The notes under the pieces were generated by a model. The model saw only the letters and a program-made list of their open reading frames with translations, was not told the origin of the DNA and searched no databases. DNA of 57,443 bases, from NCBI GenBank assembly GCA_947626815.1, contig CANQTN010000008.1, positions 1 to 57,443 of the forward strand, given 5' to 3'. Shown here in pieces: positions 9,303-18,058 of this stretch (position 1 is the stretch's first letter; every line of letters begins with the position of its first letter). A program made the translations under genes and the position numbers. The DNA comes from an uncultured Clostridia bacterium (GTDB lineage Bacteria; Bacillota; Clostridia; TANB77; CAG-508).

Positions 9303-10895
9303 TCATATTACTAATTGTTCTTTCACAATGTTTAATTCTGAAAAATTAAAATATATGTATATATTTTTAAATTCATCTAATTCTATTTTATCTATTAATT
9401 CAAATAATACTTTTTTACTTGGATTTTCAAACTTTAAAAATTCTTCAATTACTTGATTCGTTTTTTCTTTGTCTTGATTTATTTGAATTTTATCTTGTAA
9501 TATCTTTATTTTATCTTGTATGTCTTTGCTGTTATTTTCAAGTTTTGTTCGCTGTTCTATAAAATTTCTTGAATATCTAAAATAGTCACTATCTGTTATA
9601 ATTTCATTTAAGTTATCCATATACATTTTATCCAGTTTTTTTGATATATCTTGTATTTTGCTTTTTATAGTTAATATTTTTTGTTCTTCTTTTTTTATAA
9701 GCTGATTATAACTATCTTTATTTTTTATATATATAAATTTTAAAGCATTTTTATCGCAAAAGGTATTAACTATATCTCTTATATTATCAAGCACTTTATT
9801 TTCAAATTTATTGTAATTATAGTTGCAGGTTTTACATTTCTTGTCTTTTCCTCTTGCTAAACTACAATCTATGTAACCAATCTTTTTAGTTTTCCCACGA
9901 TAACAAATTCGAAGTTGTCTTCCACAATTATGACAAAAGATTGATCCTTTTAGTAATTCATTATGTTTTGGCGTTGATAAGCTTTTTTTATTTTTTAAAA
10001 TTTCTTGTGCTTTTATAAATATATCTTTTTCAATGATAGGCTCGTGTGTATTTTCTACTCTTATATATTCACTTTCACTTTTAGGTTTTCGCTTTTTTAC
10101 TTTATATGAAACTGAAATGCATTTATTTTGTATAGTATTTCCAATATACACTTCATTCACAATCATTGCTCTTATTGTTTTAGGACTCCATGTTGTTCTT
10201 TGATGTTTTAAATTAAAGTATTTGCTTGGAGGATCAATTCCTTCTTTATCTAAAATATTCGATATTTTCTGAAATCCATTTCCTTGTAAATACAGTTCAA
10301 AAATTTTTTCTACAGCATAAGATACATTTTTATCGATTTCTAATTTGTTTTTATGAGTCATGCTTTTTTTATAGCCATATGGGGCAATACTTCCTAAATA
10401 TTCTCCTTTAAGTTCTTTTTCTCGCAAAACTCCCTTTATTTTTTTAGAAATATCTTTTGCATACATATCATTGATAATTGCTTTAAAAGGTGTTACATCA
10501 TTATTGTTACTTTCTAAAAATGTATCTATTCCGTCTAATATGGAAATATATCTAACACTTTTTTCTGGAAAATAGTTTTCTATATAATAACCTGTTTTTA
10601 TATAGTCTCTTCCAAGTCTTGACAAATCCTTGGTAATTACCATATTTATTTTTTTGTTTTCAATATCATCTATCATTCTATTAAAATCAGGTCTATCAAA
10701 TGTTGTGCCAGATACTCCATCATCTTTATATTCATCTACAAGAATAAGCTTATTTTCTTTTACATATCTTTGCAAAATATCTCTTTGATTAGAAATACTA
10801 TCACTTTCTAATTTGTCTCCATCTTCACGAGATAAACGTATATAAATCCCTACTTTAAAAATTTTATTTGTTGTACTTTGATTGCTAAAAACCAT
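9303..10895 (-). CDS. Large serine recombinase (integrase/excisionase of the element)
   Basis: The 530 residues have the large-serine-recombinase layout. The N-terminal resolvase domain (~15-150) has catalytic Ser22 in IYIRLSRED, the DGVSGTTFDRPDF block and DLSRLGRDY. The recombinase domain (~165-300) has APYGYKK and TWSPKTIRAMIVNEVYIGN. Next come a zinc beta-ribbon (CHNCGRQL ... CSLARGKDKKCKTC) and a long coiled coil (~375-480) typical of factors that control direction. Such enzymes cut attP and attB with a 2-bp crossover. The gene ends 55 bases from the left junction, as expected for an element that carries its own integrase. Confidence 0.95.
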   Translation of the reverse strand: MVFSNQSTTNKIFKVGIYIRLSREDGDKLESDSISNQRDILQRYVKENKLILVDEYKDDGVSGTTFDRPDFNRMIDDIENKKINMVITKDLSRLGRDYIKTGYYIENYFPEKSVRYISILDGIDTFLESNNNDVTPFKAIINDMYAKDISKKIKGVLREKELKGEYLGSIAPYGYKKSMTHKNKLEIDKNVSYAVEKIFELYLQGNGFQKISNILDKEGIDPPSKYFNLKHQRTTWSPKTIRAMIVNEVYIGNTIQNKCISVSYKVKKRKPKSESEYIRVENTHEPIIEKDIFIKAQEILKNKKSLSTPKHNELLKGSIFCHNCGRQLRICYRGKTKKIGYIDCSLARGKDKKCKTCNYNYNKFENKVLDNIRDIVNTFCDKNALKFIYIKNKDSYNQLIKKEEQKILTIKSKIQDISKKLDKMYMDNLNEIITDSDYFRYSRNFIEQRTKLENNSKDIQDKIKILQDKIQINQDKEKTNQVIEEFLKFENPSKKVLFELIDKIELDEFKNIYIYFNFSELNIVKEQLVI

Positions 10896-10971
10896 TATTA
10901 ATCACCCTTTCTTTTCTAACCGTTCCTAGCAATCACCTGCTTAGGATAAATTATAACGTTACTTATTAAAA

Positions 10972-11112
10972 TCAGCAATCTTTTTTATTATCTTTAATAT
11001 AATCTTTTAAATATGCAATAAAACTTTTTTCTATTTGTATATTTATATCTTCTTTGTTATTATTAAATATACAAAAAACTTGCTCTTTTTTATCTGTATT
11101 ACTTTTATTCAC
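10972..11112 (-). CDS. 46-residue protein encoded just upstream of the recombinase
   Basis: GTG start with AGGAAGG eight bases upstream; the ORF reads VNKSNTDKKEQVFCIFNN and ends YIKDNKKDC. It is a small, lysine- and aspartate-rich, probably helical protein with no recognised domain. Position and size suggest an accessory such as a recombination directionality factor or a small regulator, but nothing in the sequence proves this. It is 76 bases from the recombinase start and probably co-transcribed. Confidence 0.5.
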   Translation of the reverse strand: MNKSNTDKKEQVFCIFNNNKEDINIQIEKSFIAYLKDYIKDNKKDC

Positions 11113-11254
11113 ATTTACTCACCTTCCTAAATCTTATTAAAATTTGATTAAAAAAATGACCATATATTTTTTTAATTATTAATAAAATAACACAGATTTT
11201 TTTACTTTAATTAAAATGGGGACAAATAAAGAAAAAAGAGGATAAAAAAAGAAA

Positions 11255-11294
11255 GCGAATAGTGTGGCATTTTTTAATACCCAATATTCGCCAG
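11255..11294. other. Hairpin between element genes
   Basis: GCGAATA and TATTCGC form a stem around a 22-26-base T-rich loop. It lies after the WG-repeat gene (minus strand) and before the 46-residue ORF. It could act as a weak terminator or protein-binding site. No T-run follows directly. Confidence 0.4.
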
Positions 11295-11349
11295 ATTAGC
11301 ATTTTCTTATGATGAAAATAAAAAATAATTAGTAAGCTTTAAACTATAA

Positions 11350-13128
11350 TTATAAATAAGAACTATAATTAGCTGATATATCCATTTGCATAGTAGTAAT
11401 TATTTTATCATATTCATTTGAAATTACATTTAAATCTTTATCCATTAAAATCATTTTATTATTATCATTTTTTACTAAGTACATATTATCATATACATCA
11501 ATTGCTGTTGTTTGCAATAATGTTTTTCCTGTCATATCTATTATTAAAAAGTGAAGTTCATATTTTTTATTTTCATCATAGTTCTCATCTTCAGTATTAT
11601 CTAATTGCAATATTACTTTATTATCTTTAATATCCTTTATAGTATAAGTATTAGGAATTGTTATTTGATTTCCGTTACTATCATACCAACCATTACGTGT
11701 CTGTTCTTCATTTTCAAATTCTATATAGCCATTAGTAAATATATCTAAAGTGGCATCGTCTTCATCTAACCCTGGTAAATATACTATACTAGATTTTTGC
11801 TCTCCATTAGACTTAGTTATAGTTACATTATATTTTGTATTGTTTGATGCTAAATAATAAGTATTTTCATCTTCATCATAATAATCTTCATCATAGCCTG
11901 TTTCTTCATATATTGGCTCTATTATCATAGAATAATTTTTATTACTATAATAATATTTAGAGTTTTTCTTTGTTAAAGTAATACTATTGGTATTATTTGT
12001 TTTAACTGTTTGTTGATTTAAATTTGCTTCTCCTCTAGTAAATACCTGTAAGAAAAATTCAAATGATTGTATATAAGCTAGTCTATAGTTTCCTTCTTCA
12101 TTGAACATACTTGTCATTGACTCTCCTAAATGATTATCAATTGTTTGCATATACTTCTCTAGAGCTCCATTTAGTTCTATACTATTATTACTTTTTGAAA
12201 TTATATAAAATTTATTATCTTTCTTCACTAGAGCTATATAATATGTACTATTATTGATTTCAATTTCGTTAAAGTATGTTACTCTATCATATTGGCATGA
12301 TATTTTTTCTTGCCCATTTTCATTTATAAATCCATACTTGTAGTTTTTTTCTACTGGAATATATAACTCTTTATCTGTGCTACCTTTTAATGTAGTAATA
12401 TTATTATATAATTCAATTAGTCCATTTTTCCATTTTATTTCATTCATTTTTGTTATTAATAATGAAGATAATACTATTACTAAGAAACCAACAGATAATA
12501 TTAGTTGCAATACATAGTATAATATTATATTAACAATTTTCCTTGACTTACTTTCTTCTATATTCCTATCTTGAAAATGTATATATATTAATTGCATAAC
12601 TATTGCAATTATTTGCCAATATGTACTAATAATTTCTAATAGACTAAGAATTGAAAGTATAATAACTGCTATATAAGAAATAACTTGAATTACCTTTGGC
12701 TTATGTTTCTTTATAAAAACAAGATTAATAATTGCTAATATTATTGGAACTATTCTAAATATAATCTTATCTATCCATTTAATAACATCTTCATCCATAT
12801 CAGTAAGTAATATTAATATGCCTACTCCTGTCCAAAAATAATAAATTCCAAATACTAATTGCCAAAAACATATTTTTTTATTTTTTTTATTTTGAATAGC
12901 ACAAATGATATTAATTATACCAATTCCACTATACATTAAGGGCAATATTATTTGAATATTGTTTAATAACGTGTCAATTATAAAACTATTATAAATTGAT
13001 TTACCTCCAGTTTCTCCTGGCATAATACTTGACATTAAATAACTTGCAGAAAAAGCAAATATATAAAATGTGGCTACAGATATAATATTAAATATTGCTA
13101 CTATTCGATTAGTCCTTTTTTTATTCAT
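11350..13128 (-). CDS. Element-borne membrane protein with WG-type repeats
   Basis: The 592 residues fall into two parts. Residues 1-230 hold about seven or eight transmembrane helices. Residues ~245-592 are a soluble, Asn/Asp/Tyr-rich region with WG-repeat-like units such as YKYGFINENGQEKISCQYD and RNGWYDSNGNQITIPNTY, plus a related C-terminal unit MILMDKDLNVISNEYDKI. WG repeats form beta-propeller-like or peptide-binding folds at cell surfaces. Together with the downstream ABC transporter it may form an export, sensing or self-protection unit. No homologue of known function is recognised. Confidence 0.7.
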   Translation of the reverse strand: MNKKRTNRIVAIFNIISVATFYIFAFSASYLMSSIMPGETGGKSIYNSFIIDTLLNNIQIILPLMYSGIGIINIICAIQNKKNKKICFWQLVFGIYYFWTGVGILILLTDMDEDVIKWIDKIIFRIVPIILAIINLVFIKKHKPKVIQVISYIAVIILSILSLLEIISTYWQIIAIVMQLIYIHFQDRNIEESKSRKIVNIILYYVLQLILSVGFLVIVLSSLLITKMNEIKWKNGLIELYNNITTLKGSTDKELYIPVEKNYKYGFINENGQEKISCQYDRVTYFNEIEINNSTYYIALVKKDNKFYIISKSNNSIELNGALEKYMQTIDNHLGESMTSMFNEEGNYRLAYIQSFEFFLQVFTRGEANLNQQTVKTNNTNSITLTKKNSKYYYSNKNYSMIIEPIYEETGYDEDYYDEDENTYYLASNNTKYNVTITKSNGEQKSSIVYLPGLDEDDATLDIFTNGYIEFENEEQTRNGWYDSNGNQITIPNTYTIKDIKDNKVILQLDNTEDENYDENKKYELHFLIIDMTGKTLLQTTAIDVYDNMYLVKNDNNKMILMDKDLNVISNEYDKIITTMQMDISANYSSYL

Positions 13129-13288
13129 AAATCCCCCTTTTTTATAAAATATTATTTTATACTATACTTAATATCATTTGTTATTATTGAAAGTGATAAT
13201 ATTGCTATTAACCTTTTTATTTATATTAATTATACCATATCAAAAATTAAATTTGAATACTATTTATATTAATATTCAAACTTTGTAA

Positions 13289-15049
13289 TTATTTTAATTT
13301 GCCATAATACATATCACTAAATATTCCACCTTTTTCAATTAGCTCATCATATTTTCCATCTTCTTCGATTTTTCCTTTATTTAAAACTATAATTTTATCA
13401 CAGTTCTTCAAAGTAGTTAATCTATGTGCAATTGATATAATAGTGGTATTATTTTCTTTTTGCAATTTTTCTATTTCTGTTTGAATATGTTTTTCTGATG
13501 TATTATCTAAAGCTGATGTTGCTTCATCTAATATTAAAATTTTAGGTTTTCTTAAGAATATTCTAGCAATTGCTATCCTTTGTCTTTGCCCACCTGATAA
13601 GTTGTTTCCACCTTCTGATATTACAGAATTAAATTTATCTGGTAATTCATTTATATAATCATAAATATATGATTTCTTAGCAGCTTCTTCAACCTCTTCT
13701 AATGAAACTTCTCTATCAATCCCATAACATATATTTTCATATATTGTGCCAGCTATTAGGAATGGACTTTGTGGAACTAAAGCAATTATTTCAGATATAT
13801 CTTTTCTATTTAATGAACTTATATCCTTTGAATCTATTATTATATTTCCATATCCTTTTTCTAATTTGCATATTGCTTTAATTAGTGATGATTTTCCACA
13901 TCCACTTGGACCTGCTATTCCTAAAAACATTCCTCTATCTATTGATAAATTAAAGTTATCTAATATTATTTTATCTTTATCTTCATTATAGTAAAACATT
14001 AAATCTTTAATTTGCACTACAGGTTTTATGTCTGCTTTCTCTTCCTTATCTGATATTTCACTATATGAAAAATCGTTAGGTATTTCTATCATTTTAAAGA
14101 AATCTGTTGCTAAAACGTTACATTCAGATAATTCATCAAATATTCTATGTAATTCTTCTAGTGGTTTTATTAGTTGGTTAAAGCATAAATAAGCTGTTAA
14201 TACGCTACCAACTGATATTATATTTTTAGTTGCTAAATATGTTGAAATTCCAATTATTAATACTGTAAAGAATGCTTGATTTACAAATTTTAAGCAATCA
14301 TATAAAGCCATTGCTTTATGATGTTTCATTTCCTTTTTTCTTAAAAATTCTGATTTATTATCAAATCTATTCGTTTCAAAATCTACACTATTACTAATTC
14401 TTATAACTTCTATACCATTTATTAGTTCAACAATAGTTCCATCCATTTGTGATTTACTTTCTAACAGTTCTACTCTTATTCCTTTTTGACTATTTATTTG
14501 TTTGAATACTATGAATATTCCAATTGGTATTACTAACATCATTGATAATGCAAGTACAAATGGTAAAGTAATAAATATAGTTATAATTGCAGCAATACTA
14601 TTAAATACTGCAGGAGCAAAGTCCATAAATAATAATTTTTCTAGTTTTACTGTCCCTTCTAGACATCTATTCATTTTTCCATGTATATTTCCAGTCATAT
14701 TTTTTCTAAAATATGAGAGTGGTGCCATAAGTAAGGATTTTATTACCATTCCCCTTGCTTGTTTTTCCGTTCTTGTTGCAGTATCTTCTACCATAACTCT
14801 TCTTGCTATTTTTATAACTTCATTTGTAACATTTACAATTAATATCAAAATTAAAAATGGTATAACTTTAGAAAATGCAATTTGACTTTGTGTTAATATA
14901 TCATCTGTCAACCAACCAATTGCTTTAGGTGTTATTTGTGTTAATTCAGCAGATATAATCATAATAACTACAATTATTAAGAAAGATATTTTTTGTTTTC
15001 TTGTTAATATTTTATATATTTTTTTTAGTACATTTTTTACTTTATTCAT
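13289..15049 (-). CDS. ABC transporter, fused permease/ATPase (MsbA/LmrA-type exporter half)
   Basis: The 586 residues comprise an N-terminal six-helix exporter domain (~15-320) and a C-terminal ATPase. Motifs are Walker A GPSGCGKSS, signature LSGGQRQR, Walker B ILILDEATSALD and the H-loop SIAHRL. The half-transporter should work as a homodimer. A clear SD (AAAGGAG) precedes the ATG. It is the first gene inside the right end of the element, about 130 bases from the junction. There is no C39 peptidase domain, so bacteriocin-leader cleavage is not indicated. The substrate is unknown. Confidence 0.93.
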   Translation of the reverse strand: MNKVKNVLKKIYKILTRKQKISFLIIVVIMIISAELTQITPKAIGWLTDDILTQSQIAFSKVIPFLILILIVNVTNEVIKIARRVMVEDTATRTEKQARGMVIKSLLMAPLSYFRKNMTGNIHGKMNRCLEGTVKLEKLLFMDFAPAVFNSIAAIITIFITLPFVLALSMMLVIPIGIFIVFKQINSQKGIRVELLESKSQMDGTIVELINGIEVIRISNSVDFETNRFDNKSEFLRKKEMKHHKAMALYDCLKFVNQAFFTVLIIGISTYLATKNIISVGSVLTAYLCFNQLIKPLEELHRIFDELSECNVLATDFFKMIEIPNDFSYSEISDKEEKADIKPVVQIKDLMFYYNEDKDKIILDNFNLSIDRGMFLGIAGPSGCGKSSLIKAICKLEKGYGNIIIDSKDISSLNRKDISEIIALVPQSPFLIAGTIYENICYGIDREVSLEEVEEAAKKSYIYDYINELPDKFNSVISEGGNNLSGGQRQRIAIARIFLRKPKILILDEATSALDNTSEKHIQTEIEKLQKENNTTIISIAHRLTTLKNCDKIIVLNKGKIEEDGKYDELIEKGGIFSDMYYGKLK

Positions 15050-15157
15050 AACTTCTCCTTTATTAACAAACTATATTTATTGTACCATAATTTATGATAA
15101 ATGTAAATCGTTAACATAATTTTAATGATTGCAAGTGATTGCTTGTCCTATTTATTG

Positions 15158-15182
15158 TTGGTAACTTTTGCTATACTTCATG
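15158..15182 (-). other. Right attachment half-site of the element
   Basis: TTGGTAAC at 15158-15165 is the outer arm, inverted relative to 9264-9271. Plus-strand ATG at 15180-15182 is the shared crossover bases, equal to codon His84 of the peroxiredoxin. Chromosomal attB would read AGTTCCCAT/TTAGCATGG. Confidence 0.75.
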
Positions 15183-15431
15183 GGAACTATTACTATCTAC
15201 ACTTAATCCTAGAAGTTCTGTATTCAAATTTTTAAAATATGTATGTGCTCTGGTAAATGCTATCATTTCTGTTGTACACACGGGGGTAAAATCTCCTGGA
15301 TGTGAAAATAATATTAGCCACTTTCCTTCATAATCATTTAATTTTATATTACCAAAAGTTGTAATTGCATTAAAATCAGGTGCTTTTTGTCCTATTTTCA
15401 CATTACCATTTGTTAATAATTCATAATCCAT
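15180..15431 (-). pseudogene. Peroxiredoxin (1-Cys/Prx6-like), 5' part with the catalytic cysteine
   Basis: This part encodes residues 1-84: [16 protein letters not shown], then [19 protein letters not shown] with the peroxidatic Cys (PVCTTE), and [11 protein letters not shown]. After His84 the frame runs into the element and stops after two codons. An SD (AAAGGAG) precedes the ATG. The DUF305 gene ends 27 bases upstream, so the two were an operon. The protein would reduce peroxides. As it stands the gene cannot make the full enzyme unless the element excises. Confidence 0.9.
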
Positions 15432-15458
15432 AAAAAATCTCCTTTCATTTTTTTATTA

Positions 15459-16025
15459 TTATCTCATGCATAAATTCATTTGCACTTTTTCTAGCTTAGT
15501 TACTCCTTCACTTTGTTCTTTTATAATAGATTCTGCAATCATTTTTAATCGTGGATCAATATAATATTGTAATAAATTTTCACACATAGAAATTGCTCCT
15601 TCATGATGTGGAATCATTTCATTTACAAAATTCAAATTAATATTTACACATCTTGGACTATTTTTCATTCTTTCAATCATATTTTTTGTTATTTCTAAAT
15701 ATCTTTCAATATATTTATTTACATCTTTTGGCATATTATTAAATCCATAAGTCGTTTGTTCAACTTCTCTCATCTGTTCTATGCCTCTTGTTTGCATTTG
15801 AATTATATTTTTAGCAATTGCTTGTAATGGTTCATATCTTGTATAATTTAATAAATTCTCACACATATAAATTGCTGCTTGATGATGTGGTATCATGCAT
15901 CTTATAAAATTAATAGTTATGCTATTTGTAACTTCTTGGGATAACATTTTATTTGCCATTTGATTTAAAATTTCATCAAATCTTAATAAATATTTTCTTG
16001 CCATAATTACTCTTTGATTTTGCAT
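15459..16025 (-). CDS. DUF305 protein with two tandem DUF305 units
   Basis: The 188 residues hold two copies of the DUF305 core: MIPHHQAAIYMCENLL at ~44-60 and MIPHHEGAISMCENLL at ~138-154. Each is preceded by a helix and followed by IAKNIIQMQ- or IAESIIKEQ-type helices. DUF305 proteins are ferritin-like four-helix bundles, and the HH and M-C residues suggest copper or iron binding. No signal peptide is present, so it is probably cytoplasmic or coat-associated. AAAGGAG precedes the ATG. It is operonic with the split peroxiredoxin, which supports a metal or oxidative-stress role. Confidence 0.88.
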   Translation of the reverse strand: MQNQRVIMARKYLLRFDEILNQMANKMLSQEVTNSITINFIRCMIPHHQAAIYMCENLLNYTRYEPLQAIAKNIIQMQTRGIEQMREVEQTTYGFNNMPKDVNKYIERYLEITKNMIERMKNSPRCVNINLNFVNEMIPHHEGAISMCENLLQYYIDPRLKMIAESIIKEQSEGVTKLEKVQMNLCMR

Positions 16026-16186
16026 TATTTACACTCTCCTTTACATTTTTTTGATCAAAGAAAAAATATATTAGCATTTAGTAATAGTCTTTTATATATC
16101 ATATAAAGTTTTTTTAAAAATGTTACTTCTATAATATGTATATATTTATAAAATCTGGTAATAATATTTTCAGGTGGTGATTTATT

Positions 16187-16360
16187 ATGACAAATAAAGA
16201 ACTTTTGTATATTGAAGATGCTTTAGGACATGAAAATATAATGAAAACATGTTGTAAAGTAGCTAGTTCTCAATTAGAAGATTCTACGCTTTCTTCTTAC
16301 ATGGAAGAATTAGAACAAAAGCATACAGAATTATTTGACAAGTTTTTAAATTTATTATAA
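16187..16360 (+). CDS. Small coat-like protein (57 aa)
   Basis: ATG at 16187 with GGTGGTG upstream; the protein starts MTNKELLYIEDALGHE and ends LFDKFLNLL. It is two amphipathic helices with a CC pair. This type often sits beside a CotF-like gene in Clostridia, as it does here (16432), and the pair resembles the two halves of a ferritin-like CotF fold. The spore-coat role is inferred from the neighbour. Confidence 0.65.
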   Translation: MTNKELLYIEDALGHENIMKTCCKVASSQLEDSTLSSYMEELEQKHTELFDKFLNLL

Positions 16361-16370
16361 GTAGGCCAAG

Positions 16371-16434
16371 GTTGAAAAATAATTATAATTTTCCAACCAG
16401 ATTTGTGCCTTAGAAAGGAATGGTGGTAAAAATG
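16371..16434 (+). repeat. Leader repeat B, copy 1 (5' UTR with ribosome binding site)
   Basis: The sequence has a GGTTGAAAA/TTTTCCAACC stem, then AGATTTGTGCC, TTAGAAAGGAATGG and the start codon. The same block, with a longer loop, forms the leaders of the methyltransferase at 40664 and the S41 protease at 47945. This copy has the shortest loop. Confidence 0.85.
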
Positions 16435-16683
16435 GAAGATAAGGATTTAATGGAAAAAGAATTACTAATTATTAAAGGTGTTTGTGATTTATATCTTCAT
16501 GGTACTATTGAATCAACTACAGCTGATGTTCATTCTACGTTTAAAGAAGCTTTAAATGAAACTTTAAATATTCAAAATAAATTATATAATTTAATGGCTG
16601 AAAAAGGTTGGTACAAAACTGAAAATGTAGAACAAACTAAAATTGATTCTACTAAACAGAAATATACAAGCAATAATGCTTAA
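16432..16683 (+). CDS. CotF-like spore coat protein (83 aa)
   Basis: The C-terminal half, EALNETLNIQNKLYNLMAEKGWYKTE, is the conserved motif of the CotF/YhcQ-type coat family (helix then GWY). The N-terminal helix MEDKDLMEKELLIIKGVCDLY matches the first family helix. I place the start at the second ATG. The upstream ATG at 16420 directly abuts AAAGGA and belongs to leader repeat B. It is about 60 bases past the 57-residue gene and probably in the same transcript. Confidence 0.75.
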   Translation: MEDKDLMEKELLIIKGVCDLYLHGTIESTTADVHSTFKEALNETLNIQNKLYNLMAEKGWYKTENVEQTKIDSTKQKYTSNNA

Positions 16684-16697
16684 ACTCTGCATATTTA

Positions 16698-16745
16698 TCT
16701 TCTACGGAAAGTCTATCGTTTCTTTAACGATGACTTTTCTAGAAA
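16698..16745 (-). repeat. Post-terminator hairpin repeat C, copy at rplS
   Basis: On the minus strand: TAGAAAAGTCATCGTT, a loop, AACGATAGACTTTCCGTAGAAG. It lies just beyond the rplS terminator. Related copies follow terminators at 52337-52385, 1147-1187, 24425-24455 and 21246-21262. Confidence 0.7.
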
Positions 16746-16751
16746 TTATAA

Positions 16752-16792
16752 AAAAGACATATTTTATATGTCTTTCTTTATTTAATAATAAT
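16752..16792 (-). terminator. Terminator after rplS (probably bidirectional)
   Basis: AAAGACATA and TATGTCTTT form a stem with T-runs on both sides. It ends the minus-strand L19 operon and the plus-strand CotF-like gene. Confidence 0.8.
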
Positions 16793-16793
16793 T

Positions 16794-17339
16794 TTATTTT
16801 TTGTCAGTTTCATCTTTTTTTTCTGTAACTGGCTCTTGTTTTACTTCTTCTACTGGTTCTTCTTTAACAGTATCTACTGTTTCTTGAACTGTCACATTTT
16901 CAGTTTCAACAGCTGGCTTTTCTTCTGGTGCTGATTCTTCTTTTGCTTCTTCTACTAAATCTTCTTTTATAACTATTTCCTTATTTTCAATTCTAGCTCC
17001 AACTTGCTCTTTTGTCTTAGCAGCTTTACCAATTCTATCTCTTAAGTAGAATAATCTTGCTCTTCTTGCTTTACCCACTCTTACTAATTCTACTTTTTCT
17101 ACTAATGGTGAATGTACTAAAAATGTTTTCTCAACACCTACTCCATAAGAAATTTTTCTTACTGTAAATGTTTGATTTACTCCTCCACCTTGTACTTTAA
17201 TAATAATTCCTTCAAAAACTTGGATTCTTTCTTTATTTCCTTCTTTTATCTTTACGTGTACTCTAACAGTATTACCAACTTTTAGTTCTGGTATTTTGTT
17301 TTTTAATTGTTCATGCTCAATAGATTTTATAATATCCAT
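16794..17339 (-). CDS. rplS: 50S ribosomal protein L19 with an acidic C-terminal extension
   Basis: Residues 1-~118 are L19: [21 protein letters not shown], [32 protein letters not shown] and [10 protein letters not shown]. The usual family length is about 115. Here some 60 further residues rich in Glu, Val, Lys and Pro follow ([18 protein letters not shown] and similar). This tail is disordered by composition and absent from ordinary L19. It is the last gene of ffh-rpsP-khpA-rimM-trmD-rplS and is followed by a terminator. SD is GGAGGG. Confidence 0.95.
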   Translation of the reverse strand: MDIIKSIEHEQLKNKIPELKVGNTVRVHVKIKEGNKERIQVFEGIIIKVQGGGVNQTFTVRKISYGVGVEKTFLVHSPLVEKVELVRVGKARRARLFYLRDRIGKAAKTKEQVGARIENKEIVIKEDLVEEAKEESAPEEKPAVETENVTVQETVDTVKEEPVEEVKQEPVTEKKDETDKK

Positions 17340-17377
17340 TTTAGAATTCCCTCCTTCTTTCTATTTATCTAAAATTT

Positions 17378-18040
17378 TTATTTTAATAAATCTGGCCTTT
17401 TCTTTTTTGTAATTTCTAAAGATTTATTTTTTCGCCATTTTTCTATATTTTGATGGTGTCCTGATAATAGTACTTCTGGTACAGTTTCTCCTTCAAATAT
17501 TTCTGGTCTTGTATATTGAGGATATTCCAAAAGTCCATTACTGAAGCTTTCTTCTTGTATAGATTCTTTTTTTAAAACTCCTTCTACATATCTACTAACA
17601 CTATCTATTAACACCATTGCCGGAATTTCTCCACCAGTTAATACATAATCTCCTATAGAAATTTCTTCATCAACTATTTTATCTAATACTCTTTGATCTA
17701 TTCCTTCATAATGACCGCAAAGTATAATAAGATGTTTTTCTTTACTCAATTTTTCAACCAATCTCTGGTTTAATGTTTTTCCTTGTGGTGTCATATAAAT
17801 AACTTTTGCATTTGAAGTCTTTACTGATTGATAACTTTTATATACTACATCTGGTCTTATTACCATTCCTGCACCACCACCATATGGAGTGTCATCAACT
17901 TTTTTGTGCTTATCTACTGAAAAGTCTCTAATATTTACAAAATTCACATTTATTAGCTTTTCTTCTTGTGCTCTTCCTAAAATGCTTTTATTAATAGGTT
18001 CAAACATTTCTGGAAAAAGTGTTAACACATCAAATCTCAT
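17378..18040 (-). CDS. trmD: tRNA (guanine-N1)-methyltransferase TrmD
   Basis: TrmD methylates G37 of tRNAs whose position 36 is G, which prevents +1 frameshifting. Motifs are [65 protein letters not shown] and the final W. The start is the ATG at 18040, since GGAGG lies before it. The enzyme matters here because loss of m1G37 raises +1 frameshifting, and this genome seems to use +1 shifts. The protein itself looks intact. A TGC-GGT junction contains CGG out of phase and is not disturbed. Confidence 0.96.
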   Translation of the reverse strand: MRFDVLTLFPEMFEPINKSILGRAQEEKLINVNFVNIRDFSVDKHKKVDDTPYGGGAGMVIRPDVVYKSYQSVKTSNAKVIYMTPQGKTLNQRLVEKLSKEKHLIILCGHYEGIDQRVLDKIVDEEISIGDYVLTGGEIPAMVLIDSVSRYVEGVLKKESIQEESFSNGLLEYPQYTRPEIFEGETVPEVLLSGHHQNIEKWRKNKSLEITKKKRPDLLK

Positions 18041-18058
18041 TTTTTCCTCCATATTGCA

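Larger units (their letters stand above)
9247..15181 (-). mobile_element. 5.93-kb serine-recombinase element inserted in a peroxiredoxin gene
   Basis: The two halves of one peroxiredoxin gene flank this segment. Both halves end in the same codon phase at a shared CAT, so removing 5,934 bp (a multiple of three) fuses the gene in frame at NSSH/LAWI. Contents, all on the minus strand, are an ABC transporter, a WG-repeat membrane protein, a 46-residue ORF and a 530-residue serine recombinase 55 bases from the left end. There is no transposase, target duplication, replication or conjugation gene. The cargo genes use native-like AT-rich codons and have no in-phase CGG. Confidence 0.85.

Noticed and set aside
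9247..15181. The 5.93-kb segment as an insertion sequence or prophage
   Set aside because: No DDE transposase, no target-site duplication, no phage structural genes; the serine recombinase and att dyad fit site-specific integration.
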